Assembly: GCF_030929595.1 (NCBI RefSeq)
Contig: NZ_JAVFVR010000010.1
Coordinates: 186,001-250,000, forward strand
Reading direction: 5' to 3'
DNA: 64,000 bases
Source: Flavobacterium sp. LHD-85
GTDB lineage: Bacteria > Bacteroidota > Bacteroidia > Flavobacteriales > Flavobacteriaceae
The notes below the pieces were generated by a model that saw nothing but the letters and a program-made list of their open reading frames with translations, did not search any database and was not told the origin of the DNA. Each line of letters opens with the position of its first letter. Position 1 is the stretch's first letter. This document shows positions 19,077 to 28,123 of this stretch, in pieces. A program made the position numbers and the translations under genes.

Positions 19077-22000
19077 CCATATTGTATCGAGTCTAAAGTG
19101 GGACACAACTTTTGACCAGAAAAAAGAAAGTTACAGACTTCAGGAACGTTTGAGTGTCTGGAGCAAAATTAATTTGCCTAGAGAAGTCGCGACTATTTTT
19201 AATGAATTATGCCCGCAGGAACAAAGCTGGAGAATTGAGTCATTGGTACTTGATCTTGGTACTTGCGATTATGGCGATCTCGAATTTGATCTGAGCCGAA
19301 AAATACGCAATTTATTACGAGAGAAAATTGCCGAATTAATTCTGTATCAAAACAGTCAAAAACAAAACGGAATTGCGGTTTACAATAAAGAAAAATCAAT
19401 TCTGGAAAATTTGATGGTCTTTTTATTAGAAGGATATCTCCCATGGAATTACCAAAACAAACAAGGTTCTGTAAACCAAATTATGGCAGAATTGCTTCAA
19501 AATAATCTAAGTGATGTTATTGCGATTATCAAGGAAACTGGAATGACGCACGAAGAGGTTAGAAAACGAATTGCTTGGCAGTTTGACGATAAGAATATAA
19601 CCAAAATAATAGCAGCGCTTGAACCAAATAATAGTAGTTCTATTATTGAGTTTAGCTCAATAATGGTCAATATTCAAGTTAAAGAAACCATTATCCAGAC
19701 TAGCACAATAAGTTTCAAAAAGAATCTTTGGTTCTTTATTCTTAACTTTTTATTGCTGGAACGCGGCACTCTGTTTAATAAGCTCGCTTTCATGAAAAGC
19801 AGTATTCTGCAAATGGCAAATCATTATAATATTGCTTACGCAGAACTTATTGTCCTAATCGAAAACACGATTGTAAAACTCTCTGATAAAACTTCTCAGA
19901 ACAACAATTTTATTGCTTGTCTAAAAATACTGACTCAGGAATACGAAACTCAAAAAATTGAAAATCATTTACCTGATTTTAAGATAAATTACTGGAATTT
20001 ACTTGAACAATTACTTAAATATAAAAACAGTCGAAAATTTAAAACCGAAAAAGACAATCTCAACGAGTTGATTGTAGCATTGAGCACTGAAAACAAGACA
20101 AAATTTAATGCGCTCATTCAGCCTATTTTTAAAGACGAAAACCTGCTTGCTTCTCTACTTCAGGATTTAAACGAAGCTTCAATAAAAGTGCTTTTTTCAA
20201 GATTGGACTCTACTCCATCTCTCCTTCAAATGGAATCGATACTATATTTGAATAAGCTGAGCCAGACTTTTAAACTCAAAACAAACAGTAAGGCTTTGTG
20301 GAAAATTGGAATGCTTTTTCTAATCAAAAATAAAAATGTTGACAATCGTGCGTTTCTGCTTTTCTGCATTAAAGAATTAGGCAGAAAAAACAATCTGAGC
20401 CACGAACATTTATTGGCGATGTTTACCAATGCTAAAATTCCTGCGACGGTTAAAAACAATAATTCAGCAACAATTTACACTAATCTCAATGCGATTTACT
20501 GCAAAGAAATAAATCGAAATAACTCTAATTATCCAGCCGTTCATTTTAAAAATCTGGTTGCGAAACTAGAACTAGAACTGCAAAAAAACAGCGCCAAAAG
20601 TGTCTTTTTCATTGATTTGCAAAGATCGCTAACGAGAACCATTTTGCTGCATCCGAAAATGGCTTTTGAGGTAATGCTTTCGTACGGAAATAAAGAAGTT
20701 TTAAAGAAAATACTTTCGCTGGTTCTTAACCGAGAAATACTGCAGTTATTGGTAAAAACTGCTAATTATAAAAAAACAAAGTTGGTACAAACCATTCAGG
20801 TTGTCTATGAAATCCTGAACGAAAAGGATAAATATGATTTCCCTGAAGAATTAATGACTGATAATTTATTGTTACTCGGAATGCAGGAAATATTGTTTCA
20901 TCCCGAACATAACTCTTCTTTGTTTCTGGAAACTATTATTGTGGAGTTATCCAAGAAAGTAACCGATACAAGACGCAACGATTATTTTCAGTTTATAGCA
21001 AAACTGATTCAGTCCAAACGAATCAAATCTTTTGGAGTTGCTATCAAAAAGACATTTTTAAACCAATTAAAAAATACAAGTTCAATTGATCCTGTTGCGT
21101 TTGCATTATTAATTCAGAACACGTCACAGCAAGATCAACAGGAATTGGCTCAATTGCTAACAGTCAATTTTAATGATTCGGGATTTGTATTACTGCGAAA
21201 ACAAGACAGAAAAGAAAGCGAAAATCTATTGCATTATTTCCTGACTAATGCGGTTGCTATAAAAAAGAACTGGATTCAGAAAACAACGGCTGTTATTAGC
21301 AATAGCATAAAATCGGTTTCAAAAAATAAAATTACTTGGGAATTAAACGAGCTTTTTTGGAACGTAATTTTAAAATATTCAGCTTATAAAGGCAATGAAA
21401 TCTTATTTGAAAAACTGCTTCAGAAAGAGCTGAAATCGTACTTGAAAAGGACTATTTCAAAAGAAAAAATACAGCTGCAAAACGAAACAAAAACTTTCGA
21501 ATCTACAAATTCTGCTGCAGAATTAGAACATTTTTTTGAAAGCGAAATGATTTCTGATTATGCAGTTTCTAACGGAATTTCAGAGTCTGTTAATTCAGAC
21601 CTACTTTTTGAAATTCAGGAATTATCAGAAAAAGAAAAATACAGATTGATTTTTAATATAATTATCGAACGCCAGATTCCTTCTGTTTTCGGCATTTCTA
21701 AAAGCATAGAAATCAAAGATATTCTGAATGTCTTTATGGTAAAAGAGCCTCAGATTTTCTTCAGGGTTATGAAAAAAGAATTTATTCCCGAGGCGCAAAT
21801 GGATTGGCTTTGCCGTACTATCAGCTTTCATAATTTGTGCAATGCCGTAAGCCAATTGGATAAAAACAGAGAATCATATTTGAGAATTCTAGAAAAATTC
21901 AATCATGTATTGGGAGCTGTAACCATCAAAGGTTTGGCTTCAAAAGAAATGCAGCATCTCTTGCTTCGAAAACTTTTAAAGGCTGTTGTCAATGATAATT

Positions 22001-22755
22001 GGAGGCTTATTGCAATTGATAAAATATGGAATGAATTGATCTGGGAAGTAGTGACAAAAAAAGGAATTTCTAAGAAAAACTTTCTAGCAGACATGGAAAA
22101 ATATATCTATCAGTTTCCGCCTGCTTTACAGCTTGGTTTCAAAGAAATTCTAAGAACAGAAAAACAAACTGCACCAATTTTAAAACAAACCGAAATACTA
22201 TCGAAAATGGAACTAATTAAAATTAAAGAAAAACCAAAAACTAGCCTCAAGCAAGGCGTTGCGGTTAGAAACGCAGGAATTGTGCTCTTAAACGATTATA
22301 TCGCAATGCTGTTTGCCCGATTGAATCTAACCTCTGAAAATAAATTTATAAGCAACGAACATCAGGTTAGAGCCGTGCAGTATTTGCAGTACGTCATTAC
22401 GGGAATGCAGGAAACCGAAGAGGTTTATCTGCCTTTGAATAAAGTTTTGTGCGGTCTGCCATTGACAGACACTGTACCTGATTTCATAGAAATATCTGAT
22501 CAGGAAAAACAATTAATAAACGGTTTAATACAAGCAGCAATTTCGTACTGGCCAGATATAGGAGATTGCTCTATAGATGGTTTTCGGGGAAACTGGCTTG
22601 TTCGTGACGGAATTCTGGTAGAACTGGAAGACAAATGGGAACTTACAGTAGACAAAAGAGCTTATGATATATTGATTAATAGATCTCCTTTTGCCTTTTC
22701 GATTATAAAATACCATTGGATGGACAAGCCTTTGCATGTCATTTGGCCTTATTAA
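19060..22755 (+). CDS. eCIS tape measure protein (Pvc14-like, CIS_TMP family)
   Basis: A 1231-residue, mostly helical protein. The conserved ends of the family are present: an N-terminal block with QERLSVWSKINLPREVATIF and WRIESLVLDLGTCDYGDLE, and a C-terminal block with FRGNWLVRDGILVELEDKWE and SIIKYHWMDKPLHVIWPY. The middle is a long, variable helical region. The family is thought to set particle length and fill the tube lumen before cargo or firing. It overlaps the previous gene by 17 bases. Confidence 0.9.
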   Translation: MEEINSHIVSSLKWDTTFDQKKESYRLQERLSVWSKINLPREVATIFNELCPQEQSWRIESLVLDLGTCDYGDLEFDLSRKIRNLLREKIAELILYQNSQKQNGIAVYNKEKSILENLMVFLLEGYLPWNYQNKQGSVNQIMAELLQNNLSDVIAIIKETGMTHEEVRKRIAWQFDDKNITKIIAALEPNNSSSIIEFSSIMVNIQVKETIIQTSTISFKKNLWFFILNFLLLERGTLFNKLAFMKSSILQMANHYNIAYAELIVLIENTIVKLSDKTSQNNNFIACLKILTQEYETQKIENHLPDFKINYWNLLEQLLKYKNSRKFKTEKDNLNELIVALSTENKTKFNALIQPIFKDENLLASLLQDLNEASIKVLFSRLDSTPSLLQMESILYLNKLSQTFKLKTNSKALWKIGMLFLIKNKNVDNRAFLLFCIKELGRKNNLSHEHLLAMFTNAKIPATVKNNNSATIYTNLNAIYCKEINRNNSNYPAVHFKNLVAKLELELQKNSAKSVFFIDLQRSLTRTILLHPKMAFEVMLSYGNKEVLKKILSLVLNREILQLLVKTANYKKTKLVQTIQVVYEILNEKDKYDFPEELMTDNLLLLGMQEILFHPEHNSSLFLETIIVELSKKVTDTRRNDYFQFIAKLIQSKRIKSFGVAIKKTFLNQLKNTSSIDPVAFALLIQNTSQQDQQELAQLLTVNFNDSGFVLLRKQDRKESENLLHYFLTNAVAIKKNWIQKTTAVISNSIKSVSKNKITWELNELFWNVILKYSAYKGNEILFEKLLQKELKSYLKRTISKEKIQLQNETKTFESTNSAAELEHFFESEMISDYAVSNGISESVNSDLLFEIQELSEKEKYRLIFNIIIERQIPSVFGISKSIEIKDILNVFMVKEPQIFFRVMKKEFIPEAQMDWLCRTISFHNLCNAVSQLDKNRESYLRILEKFNHVLGAVTIKGLASKEMQHLLLRKLLKAVVNDNWRLIAIDKIWNELIWEVVTKKGISKKNFLADMEKYIYQFPPALQLGFKEILRTEKQTAPILKQTEILSKMELIKIKEKPKTSLKQGVAVRNAGIVLLNDYIAMLFARLNLTSENKFISNEHQVRAVQYLQYVITGMQETEEVYLPLNKVLCGLPLTDTVPDFIEISDQEKQLINGLIQAAISYWPDIGDCSIDGFRGNWLVRDGILVELEDKWELTVDKRAYDILINRSPFAFSIIKYHWMDKPLHVIWPY

Positions 22756-22780
22756 GAAAATATTGTCCTTAAATTCTTAA

Positions 22781-22914
22781 ACACATAGAAACATAGATTT
22801 TATACATAAAAAAGAGTACAAAAGGAAACAAGTTTCTTAAACATAGTTCTAGCTATGTGCATTTAAATAAGTGAAACGCCTTTTTAAGAGAGTAAAACCT
22901 ATGTTTCTATGTGT
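22781..22914. repeat. Compound inverted repeat between tape measure and coiled-coil genes
   Basis: A perfect 16-base inverted repeat (ACACATAGAAACATAG at 22781-22796; its complement at 22899-22914) encloses a smaller palindrome, ACATAG/CTATGT (22841-22858). No poly-U follows. It occupies most of the 222-base gap, which holds no gene. It could fold as an RNA that attenuates or stabilises the transcript, or be a dispersed flavobacterial repeat. Confidence 0.65.
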
Positions 22915-22977
22915 TAAAGAATAAAAAACCATTGAATACGATCTTGAAATATAAATTAATCAACTAAAAAAACTATT

Positions 22978-24918
22978 ATGAACAGTTACAATGAAAATCT
23001 GCATTCTAGTGTATTGTCATCATTAGAAAGTCAGGCGATGACCAAAAAACAATTGAGTTCACAATTGAGCAATTCAATGTTTACTCTTTATTATGCCGAA
23101 GGAGCTGAAATTGTTGCGCAGGAAAAACTAGATGCAACAACCAAAATGTACCAAGAACAGCAACATATAAACAATGTAGTTGTTAAGAATAAGAACATGG
23201 CAGACAACTTGTTATTATCTGCAAATCAGCAGAAAACGTATGTAACACAAGCCGTTACCAATATGGCGGTTTGTGCATCTAACATTCAGATTGCGTCAAA
23301 TTCTATTGTGCGTTTGGCAAGTGATATCGGAAGCATTTATAGCATTATCAATGCCGCAGATTATGGAACTCAAATATACCAGCAGGCTCTTGAGGCTTAT
23401 AATCTGATTAACAAAACAGCTTATATTGCCGAGCAGAATTCGCAATATGCCATGGAAGCTACTGCATCTATTTCTGAAGTTTCAACCTCAACAGTTGCCG
23501 ACGGTGCGAAATTAACCAATACTTCTGTCAACAATTTACTGCAAGTGACAACTGCAGATTTGACAGCTACAACTGCAGTATTAACGGTAGATAACGATAC
23601 CAAAGCCAAAGCAAGTATTGCTACAAGAGCTGCTGAAGGCGCTATAAAATGCAGCGAAGTAGAATATGATGCTTCTAAAAAAGCATATGACTACAACAAT
23701 GCATTATTCAACCAAAGTTTGGCTGTAGAAGTGCCAAAACAGTTTGATCCTACAGCAGGTACTTTTAGCGTTTCATTTGATGCTTATAGAAGTCCTTTTT
23801 CGCCAGAAGACAGAGATCCAGGAACGCAAAACAAAGGGTTGGCAAATCCTGTTTTAAGCTATAATATCATTATGGTAAAAGACAGCAGGAAATCTTTTTT
23901 TAGCGCTTCTACAGCAGAACTATTAGTGGGCAGTTCATCTCAATCCAAAAGCATTCCTGCTTCTCAGAATCCAGATGCTAAAGGAAAGTATAAATCGACT
24001 ATCGCTTATAAAGAAGTTAGAGATTCTGATAATGATCCGCTAGTGCTTGGCGAAAATTATGTTGCTTTTCTTTTAATCATCTTTACAGAAAACTACAAAA
24101 AAGAAATCAATACGTTTGATGAATATCTGTCTGCACCTTCTGAGACGTTTGCGCTAACTTATACTTTAAAAAACGCTAAGAATATTACTAATTCTGGAAA
24201 TGCTTCTGAAGATTTGTCTGGAATCATTTTTACTGTTGATAAAGAAGAAGTCTTAAAATCAAATGAAATTGATTATAGATGTTTCTTTTTGCCTTATCCT
24301 GATGACATCGCTACAAATGAAGATCTGAAAAACCTTGAATATGATATTGATACACAGGAGTTAGAAGAAGAAATTAAAGTTGTAGACGCAGAAATCAAAT
24401 TTCTTGAAGAAGAGATTGTTACACTAAACAATTCTGCAGGTCAAACAGAAGGAGCTAAAAAAGACAAAGAAACAGATCAAGACAAACAAAAAAATCTTAG
24501 TTTAAAAAGTGCTTTGGCTGACGCTAAAGAGAAACTACGCATTGCAAAAAGTCAATTAACTGATTTGAATGCTAAACTGAAAAACGTTAAAGACAATTCT
24601 CCTAAACCGGTTAAAAACAGCAAAGCTTTCTTCTTCAATTTAAATTTAGCAGAAAACATTCCAGCTGGCAACTTTACGAGTGCTAGTCACCACAAAGCAG
24701 CTTCTGGCCAAGAATTTAGCGTACATATTGGCAGTACAACTACCGATAATTTTGGAAACCCGCTGGTTGAAGAAAAAAGTTATATTCCTGTTGTCTTGTC
24801 GTTTTACAATGGCAGTGAAAATTCTAAAGCGAAATACACCAACAGTCTTTCAGATTGGCAAAACACAACGCCAATATCTTACTCTACAAAAAAGAATTCG
24901 AAATCATCAACTCTTTAA
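22978..24918 (+). CDS. eCIS-associated coiled-coil and beta-domain protein, possible fibre
   Basis: Not a family I can name. The first about 250 residues are Ala/Ser/Asn/Gln-rich helix with heptad-like spacing. A beta-rich domain follows (about 258-400, FDPTAGTFSVSFDAYRSPFS), then a strongly charged coiled coil (about 450-540, with ELEEEIKVVDAEIKFLEEEI), then a second beta-rich domain. The two beta domains end alike (GENYVAFLLIIFTE and EKSYIPVVLSFYNG), hinting at internal duplication. There is no signal peptide. Its place after the tape measure and before the ATPase is where PVC carries the Pvc13 tail fibre, so a fibre or surface role is possible but unproven. Confidence 0.55.
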   Translation: MNSYNENLHSSVLSSLESQAMTKKQLSSQLSNSMFTLYYAEGAEIVAQEKLDATTKMYQEQQHINNVVVKNKNMADNLLLSANQQKTYVTQAVTNMAVCASNIQIASNSIVRLASDIGSIYSIINAADYGTQIYQQALEAYNLINKTAYIAEQNSQYAMEATASISEVSTSTVADGAKLTNTSVNNLLQVTTADLTATTAVLTVDNDTKAKASIATRAAEGAIKCSEVEYDASKKAYDYNNALFNQSLAVEVPKQFDPTAGTFSVSFDAYRSPFSPEDRDPGTQNKGLANPVLSYNIIMVKDSRKSFFSASTAELLVGSSSQSKSIPASQNPDAKGKYKSTIAYKEVRDSDNDPLVLGENYVAFLLIIFTENYKKEINTFDEYLSAPSETFALTYTLKNAKNITNSGNASEDLSGIIFTVDKEEVLKSNEIDYRCFFLPYPDDIATNEDLKNLEYDIDTQELEEEIKVVDAEIKFLEEEIVTLNNSAGQTEGAKKDKETDQDKQKNLSLKSALADAKEKLRIAKSQLTDLNAKLKNVKDNSPKPVKNSKAFFFNLNLAENIPAGNFTSASHHKAASGQEFSVHIGSTTTDNFGNPLVEEKSYIPVVLSFYNGSENSKAKYTNSLSDWQNTTPISYSTKKNSKSSTL

Positions 24919-24930
24919 CACCTCAACTAT

Positions 24931-25770
24931 ATGGAAACTATATTATCAACACGTCCTAATTTGCAGAGATACGGAATTACAGAAAAGAAAAAAGCCGAAC
25001 TAGATTTTATTAAAAATCAAGTGGTTGATGCGACTGCAATTGTTCAGCAGCAGCAAACCATTGTAAACTCGCTGAATGAGAAAGCAACCAAATATCAAGG
25101 CTATTTATTGGTTTCAGAAAGCAATCGTTCTCATGCTTTAAGCAATAAAAACTTATTAGATCAGGTTGTTCAAAATGCTCAAGGTTTAGCTCTTAATTCA
25201 GAAGATGCCTTTTCAAAAACGTCAACTGCAACTCAGGATTCAAAAAGAGTGAGCGTTTGGATAAGCGATTTGATTAGTAAATTGATTTATTCTGTAGAAA
25301 TAATCAATAAACTGTCTAATCTTGTTATTCGTAAAAAAGCCCTTAATCCGCTAATTTCTGATGATTTAATTACCAGAATTAATACTGCTGGCACAGACGC
25401 CAACAATGCGGTTGCTCTGACACTCGTAGCTTTAAAATCTACATTGGCTGCAGAAGCTTCTGTTCTTGAATCTGAAGAAGCAATCACTCTAGAATCGAAA
25501 CAAGCAAGTAAATTGTATTTTACCTTAACAGGTCAGAAATCTTTAAATCAGCCAGTACCAGTACCAAATGATTCAGATTTTTCGATTAGAGGATTAATAT
25601 ACCATGCTTATAAAAATGCTCAGGTTGCTTACGAAAAAGCCAATACGGCAAATGACGAAACAGGAAGACAATTAAGCATTGCAACTGCCAATTTAAGCAA
25701 AGCGCAAATCAAGCTTCAATCACTTCAATCTAGTTTAGCCGCAGCCACTGCAGCCGCTTATGCTTCTTAA
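24931..25770 (+). CDS. eCIS-associated coiled-coil protein, resembles N-terminal part of its neighbour
   Basis: A 279-residue, nearly all-helical protein rich in Ala, Ser, Asn and Gln, starting 12 bases after the 646-residue protein. Helical register and composition match the first about 250 residues of that neighbour (YSVEIINKLSNLVIRKKALN versus YSIINAADYGTQIY in the same relative place), suggesting a diverged pair that may assemble together. It has no signal peptide, membrane segment or catalytic motif. Function is unknown; the eCIS role is inferred from position. Confidence 0.5.
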   Translation: METILSTRPNLQRYGITEKKKAELDFIKNQVVDATAIVQQQQTIVNSLNEKATKYQGYLLVSESNRSHALSNKNLLDQVVQNAQGLALNSEDAFSKTSTATQDSKRVSVWISDLISKLIYSVEIINKLSNLVIRKKALNPLISDDLITRINTAGTDANNAVALTLVALKSTLAAEASVLESEEAITLESKQASKLYFTLTGQKSLNQPVPVPNDSDFSIRGLIYHAYKNAQVAYEKANTANDETGRQLSIATANLSKAQIKLQSLQSSLAAATAAAYAS

Positions 25771-25783
25771 GACAAATTAAAAT

Positions 25784-25813
25784 GTCCACTGTCTGCATAT
25801 GCATTCAGTGGAC
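25784..25813 (+). terminator. Perfect hairpin between coiled-coil gene and next gene
   Basis: GTCCACTG and CAGTGGAC form an 8-base perfect stem (extendable by A-T pairs past one mismatch) around a loop holding the palindrome GCATATGC. Only short T-runs follow (TTTAATCCTAATTTTTT). It fills the 66-base gap and may be a weak terminator or a processing site that sets the level of the downstream genes. Confidence 0.5.
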
Positions 25814-25836
25814 TTTAATCCTAATTTTTTAAGGTT

Positions 25837-26760
25837 ATGGATCATACTAATAAGAATTTCTACAGACAGTTTTATCTAAAAACAGGAGGATTTTTGCCAA
25901 CAAAACCGTTGAATAAAAGTCTTTTCCCTGGTGATTATTTCCAGATTAAAAATGGCGAAATCATTCTTCTGGGAAACATTTATCGCAATGGCATTATATC
26001 ACATCACGATGCTGATATTAGCAGTGTAATTGCCTTAAATGATGCCAATTGGAATTTTAGCGATGGCATTTCAAAACCTTATTCTGGACGCTCGCTCGCA
26101 CATGGTTCTATTGAAGGCGATTTTGAATTCAGCAAGCTGATTTTGGCTTTTGCCCATAAAGGAAGCTTCATTTTTAAAGCCGAAGAGCCCGAATCTGTAA
26201 AAATTAATAATTGGAACGAAATCCAGCATCAGCTCATTATAAAATTAACGCAGACCTTATATTCCTTCAGAGAACTCTACGTAGTAACCGAAAGTGCTAC
26301 GGCCAAAAACACTACTCTGGCCACAGCTGGCGAACCAAATGCAGAACTGGAACTGGCTTGTGAAGCAGAAAACTTTGGTTTGACAGATATATTTGGACAT
26401 CATAAAACCAAAACAATCCAGTCAAAAGATATTGAATATTACCATAGAGAAACCAAAAGAAAGCCCGCTTATTTTAAAGCTAAAAAATTAGTCGTTCAAG
26501 ACGAAAAACTATCCTATTTCATTAGTGATTTTATCACCAGAGAAAACAATACAAGCGCTTGGACAGATTCTTTTTTTGATTCGAATTTTCATAATGATAT
26601 TGATTATAACACTCAGATGCTTATGCAAAACGCACAGGGGTTTTATCTGGATATGTTACAATCCAATGAGTTAAATCCTAATACAGCTTTATTATACTTT
26701 AAATGGGCTGATGCTAATCTGGACGATGTAGAAAAACTATTTGGGGCTTATGGAAACTAA
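25837..26760 (+). CDS. eCIS-associated protein of unknown function upstream of the ATPase
   Basis: Not recognised with confidence. The 307-residue protein has no signal peptide or classical transmembrane helix. Residues about 30-110 are strand-rich (GDYFQIKNGEIILLGNIYRN). A central strand FRELYVVTESATAKNTTL and a later block ending AYFKAKKLVV recall, only faintly, the order of strands in gasdermin-type pore-forming N-domains. The C-terminal about 60 residues are acidic and helical (NPNTALLYFKWADANLDDVE). It overlaps the AAA+ ATPase start by 11 bases, so the two are coupled and may act together. Structural or accessory eCIS roles are equally possible. Confidence 0.5.
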   Translation: MDHTNKNFYRQFYLKTGGFLPTKPLNKSLFPGDYFQIKNGEIILLGNIYRNGIISHHDADISSVIALNDANWNFSDGISKPYSGRSLAHGSIEGDFEFSKLILAFAHKGSFIFKAEEPESVKINNWNEIQHQLIIKLTQTLYSFRELYVVTESATAKNTTLATAGEPNAELELACEAENFGLTDIFGHHKTKTIQSKDIEYYHRETKRKPAYFKAKKLVVQDEKLSYFISDFITRENNTSAWTDSFFDSNFHNDIDYNTQMLMQNAQGFYLDMLQSNELNPNTALLYFKWADANLDDVEKLFGAYGN

Positions 26761-28117
26761 TTCCAATATCATGGTTTTGTATAATGAAATGGATTGGCTG
26801 CAGAAGGTAATCGATCAGGTTATCTGCAGTTATCTGCTTCAAGAAGGCCATGAAAACCGATGGCAGGATATTCCGTTGCCCGAAGCTGATGACGATACCG
26901 AAGACAGTATTTACTACAAAAAAATAGCTGAATGGAACTTGAATCTTTACGAACGGCTATGTCTAGCTTTAATTCTAGCGCCACAAATTAAACCTGAAAT
27001 TCTTGATATTTTCTTTAGCAAAAATGCTATGTACGATCGTGGTTTTACTGAATTTGGAGGTGTTGTCAATAAAAATCACAGCGGTTTTTTACCGACAGGT
27101 CAAACGCTCTCTTTTTTGATTACGGCTGTCAATCCTGAATTAAGAATTGAATTGCTTCATATTCTAAACACATCAAATATTCTTGCCAAAGAACAGGTTA
27201 TGGTTCTAGAAAGTACCGAATCTAATGTTCCTATTCTGAATCAGATTCTATCGATTAACGAGCGCTGGCTAAACTTTTTCATAACGGGCACTCTGCCAAA
27301 ACTTGAACATAGCGTTTCGTTTCCAGCTCAGCAAATTTCGACCAATTTAAACTGGGACGATTTGGTTCTCGAAGAACATGTTATGAATCAGGTCATGGAG
27401 ATTAATGCTTGGCTTAATCATGGTGAAACCCTTATGAAAGAATGGGGTCTTGAAAATAAAATAAAACCCGGATATCGAACCCTTTTTTATGGACCTCCCG
27501 GAACTGGAAAAACGCTTACAGCAACATTGTTGGGAAAAAGCACCAATCGAGAAGTCTATAGGGTTGATCTTTCTATGATTGTTTCAAAATATATCGGAGA
27601 AACAGAAAAAAATCTGTCTAAAATATTTGATGTTGCGCAACACAAAGATTGGATTTTATTTTTTGATGAAGCCGATGCGCTTTTCGGAAAAAGAACCAAT
27701 GCTTCTTCTTCAAACGATCGGCACGCTAATCAGCAAACGGGATATTTACTGCAAAGAATTGAAGATTTCCCAGGAGTGGTTATTCTCGCATCCAATTTAA
27801 AAGAAAATATGGATGAAGCTTTCTCAAGAAGGTTTCAATCGATGATTCATTTTACAATGCCAACTGCCGAAGAAAGAATGCTATTGTGGGAGAAAGCTTT
27901 TTCAGGAAAATGTCAGCTAGATCCTAATATTGATATCGAAAATATTGCCGAAAATTATGAATTGGCTGGCGGTGCCATTATCAACATTTTGAGGTTTTGC
28001 GCTTTGGTTGCCATTCAGAAGAATGAAACTATAGTGAGTAAACAAGATTTATTGGAAGGCATTAGACGTGAATTTAAAAAAGAGAACAAAACACTCATGG
28101 TTACTCAAATGAATTGA
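26750..28117 (+). CDS. eCIS AAA+ ATPase (Pvc15-like)
   Basis: A 455-residue protein with a variable N-domain and a C-terminal AAA+ module: Walker A GPPGTGKT (residues 248-255), Walker B ILFFDE (302-307), the sensor-1 Asn of LASNL (349) and paired arginines (360-361, SRRF) as arginine finger. I chose ATG at 26750 over the in-frame TTG at 26741. Pvc15-type ATPases are a conserved eCIS component; they are not in the finished particle and are thought to help assembly or cargo loading. The position just before the cargo genes fits that role. Confidence 0.92.
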   Translation: METNSNIMVLYNEMDWLQKVIDQVICSYLLQEGHENRWQDIPLPEADDDTEDSIYYKKIAEWNLNLYERLCLALILAPQIKPEILDIFFSKNAMYDRGFTEFGGVVNKNHSGFLPTGQTLSFLITAVNPELRIELLHILNTSNILAKEQVMVLESTESNVPILNQILSINERWLNFFITGTLPKLEHSVSFPAQQISTNLNWDDLVLEEHVMNQVMEINAWLNHGETLMKEWGLENKIKPGYRTLFYGPPGTGKTLTATLLGKSTNREVYRVDLSMIVSKYIGETEKNLSKIFDVAQHKDWILFFDEADALFGKRTNASSSNDRHANQQTGYLLQRIEDFPGVVILASNLKENMDEAFSRRFQSMIHFTMPTAEERMLLWEKAFSGKCQLDPNIDIENIAENYELAGGAIINILRFCALVAIQKNETIVSKQDLLEGIRREFKKENKTLMVTQMN

Positions 28118-28123
28118 CGCATT

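Noticed and set aside
26741..26749. TTG start giving three extra residues for the AAA+ ATPase
   Set aside because: An ATG follows 9 bases later and gives a normal coupled overlap; no evidence favours TTG.
4966..28117. Prophage or type VI secretion system
   Set aside because: No phage head, packaging, integrase or lysis genes, and none of the T6SS membrane proteins (TssJLM). LysM, DUF4255, DUF5908 and Pvc15-type ATPase define an eCIS.
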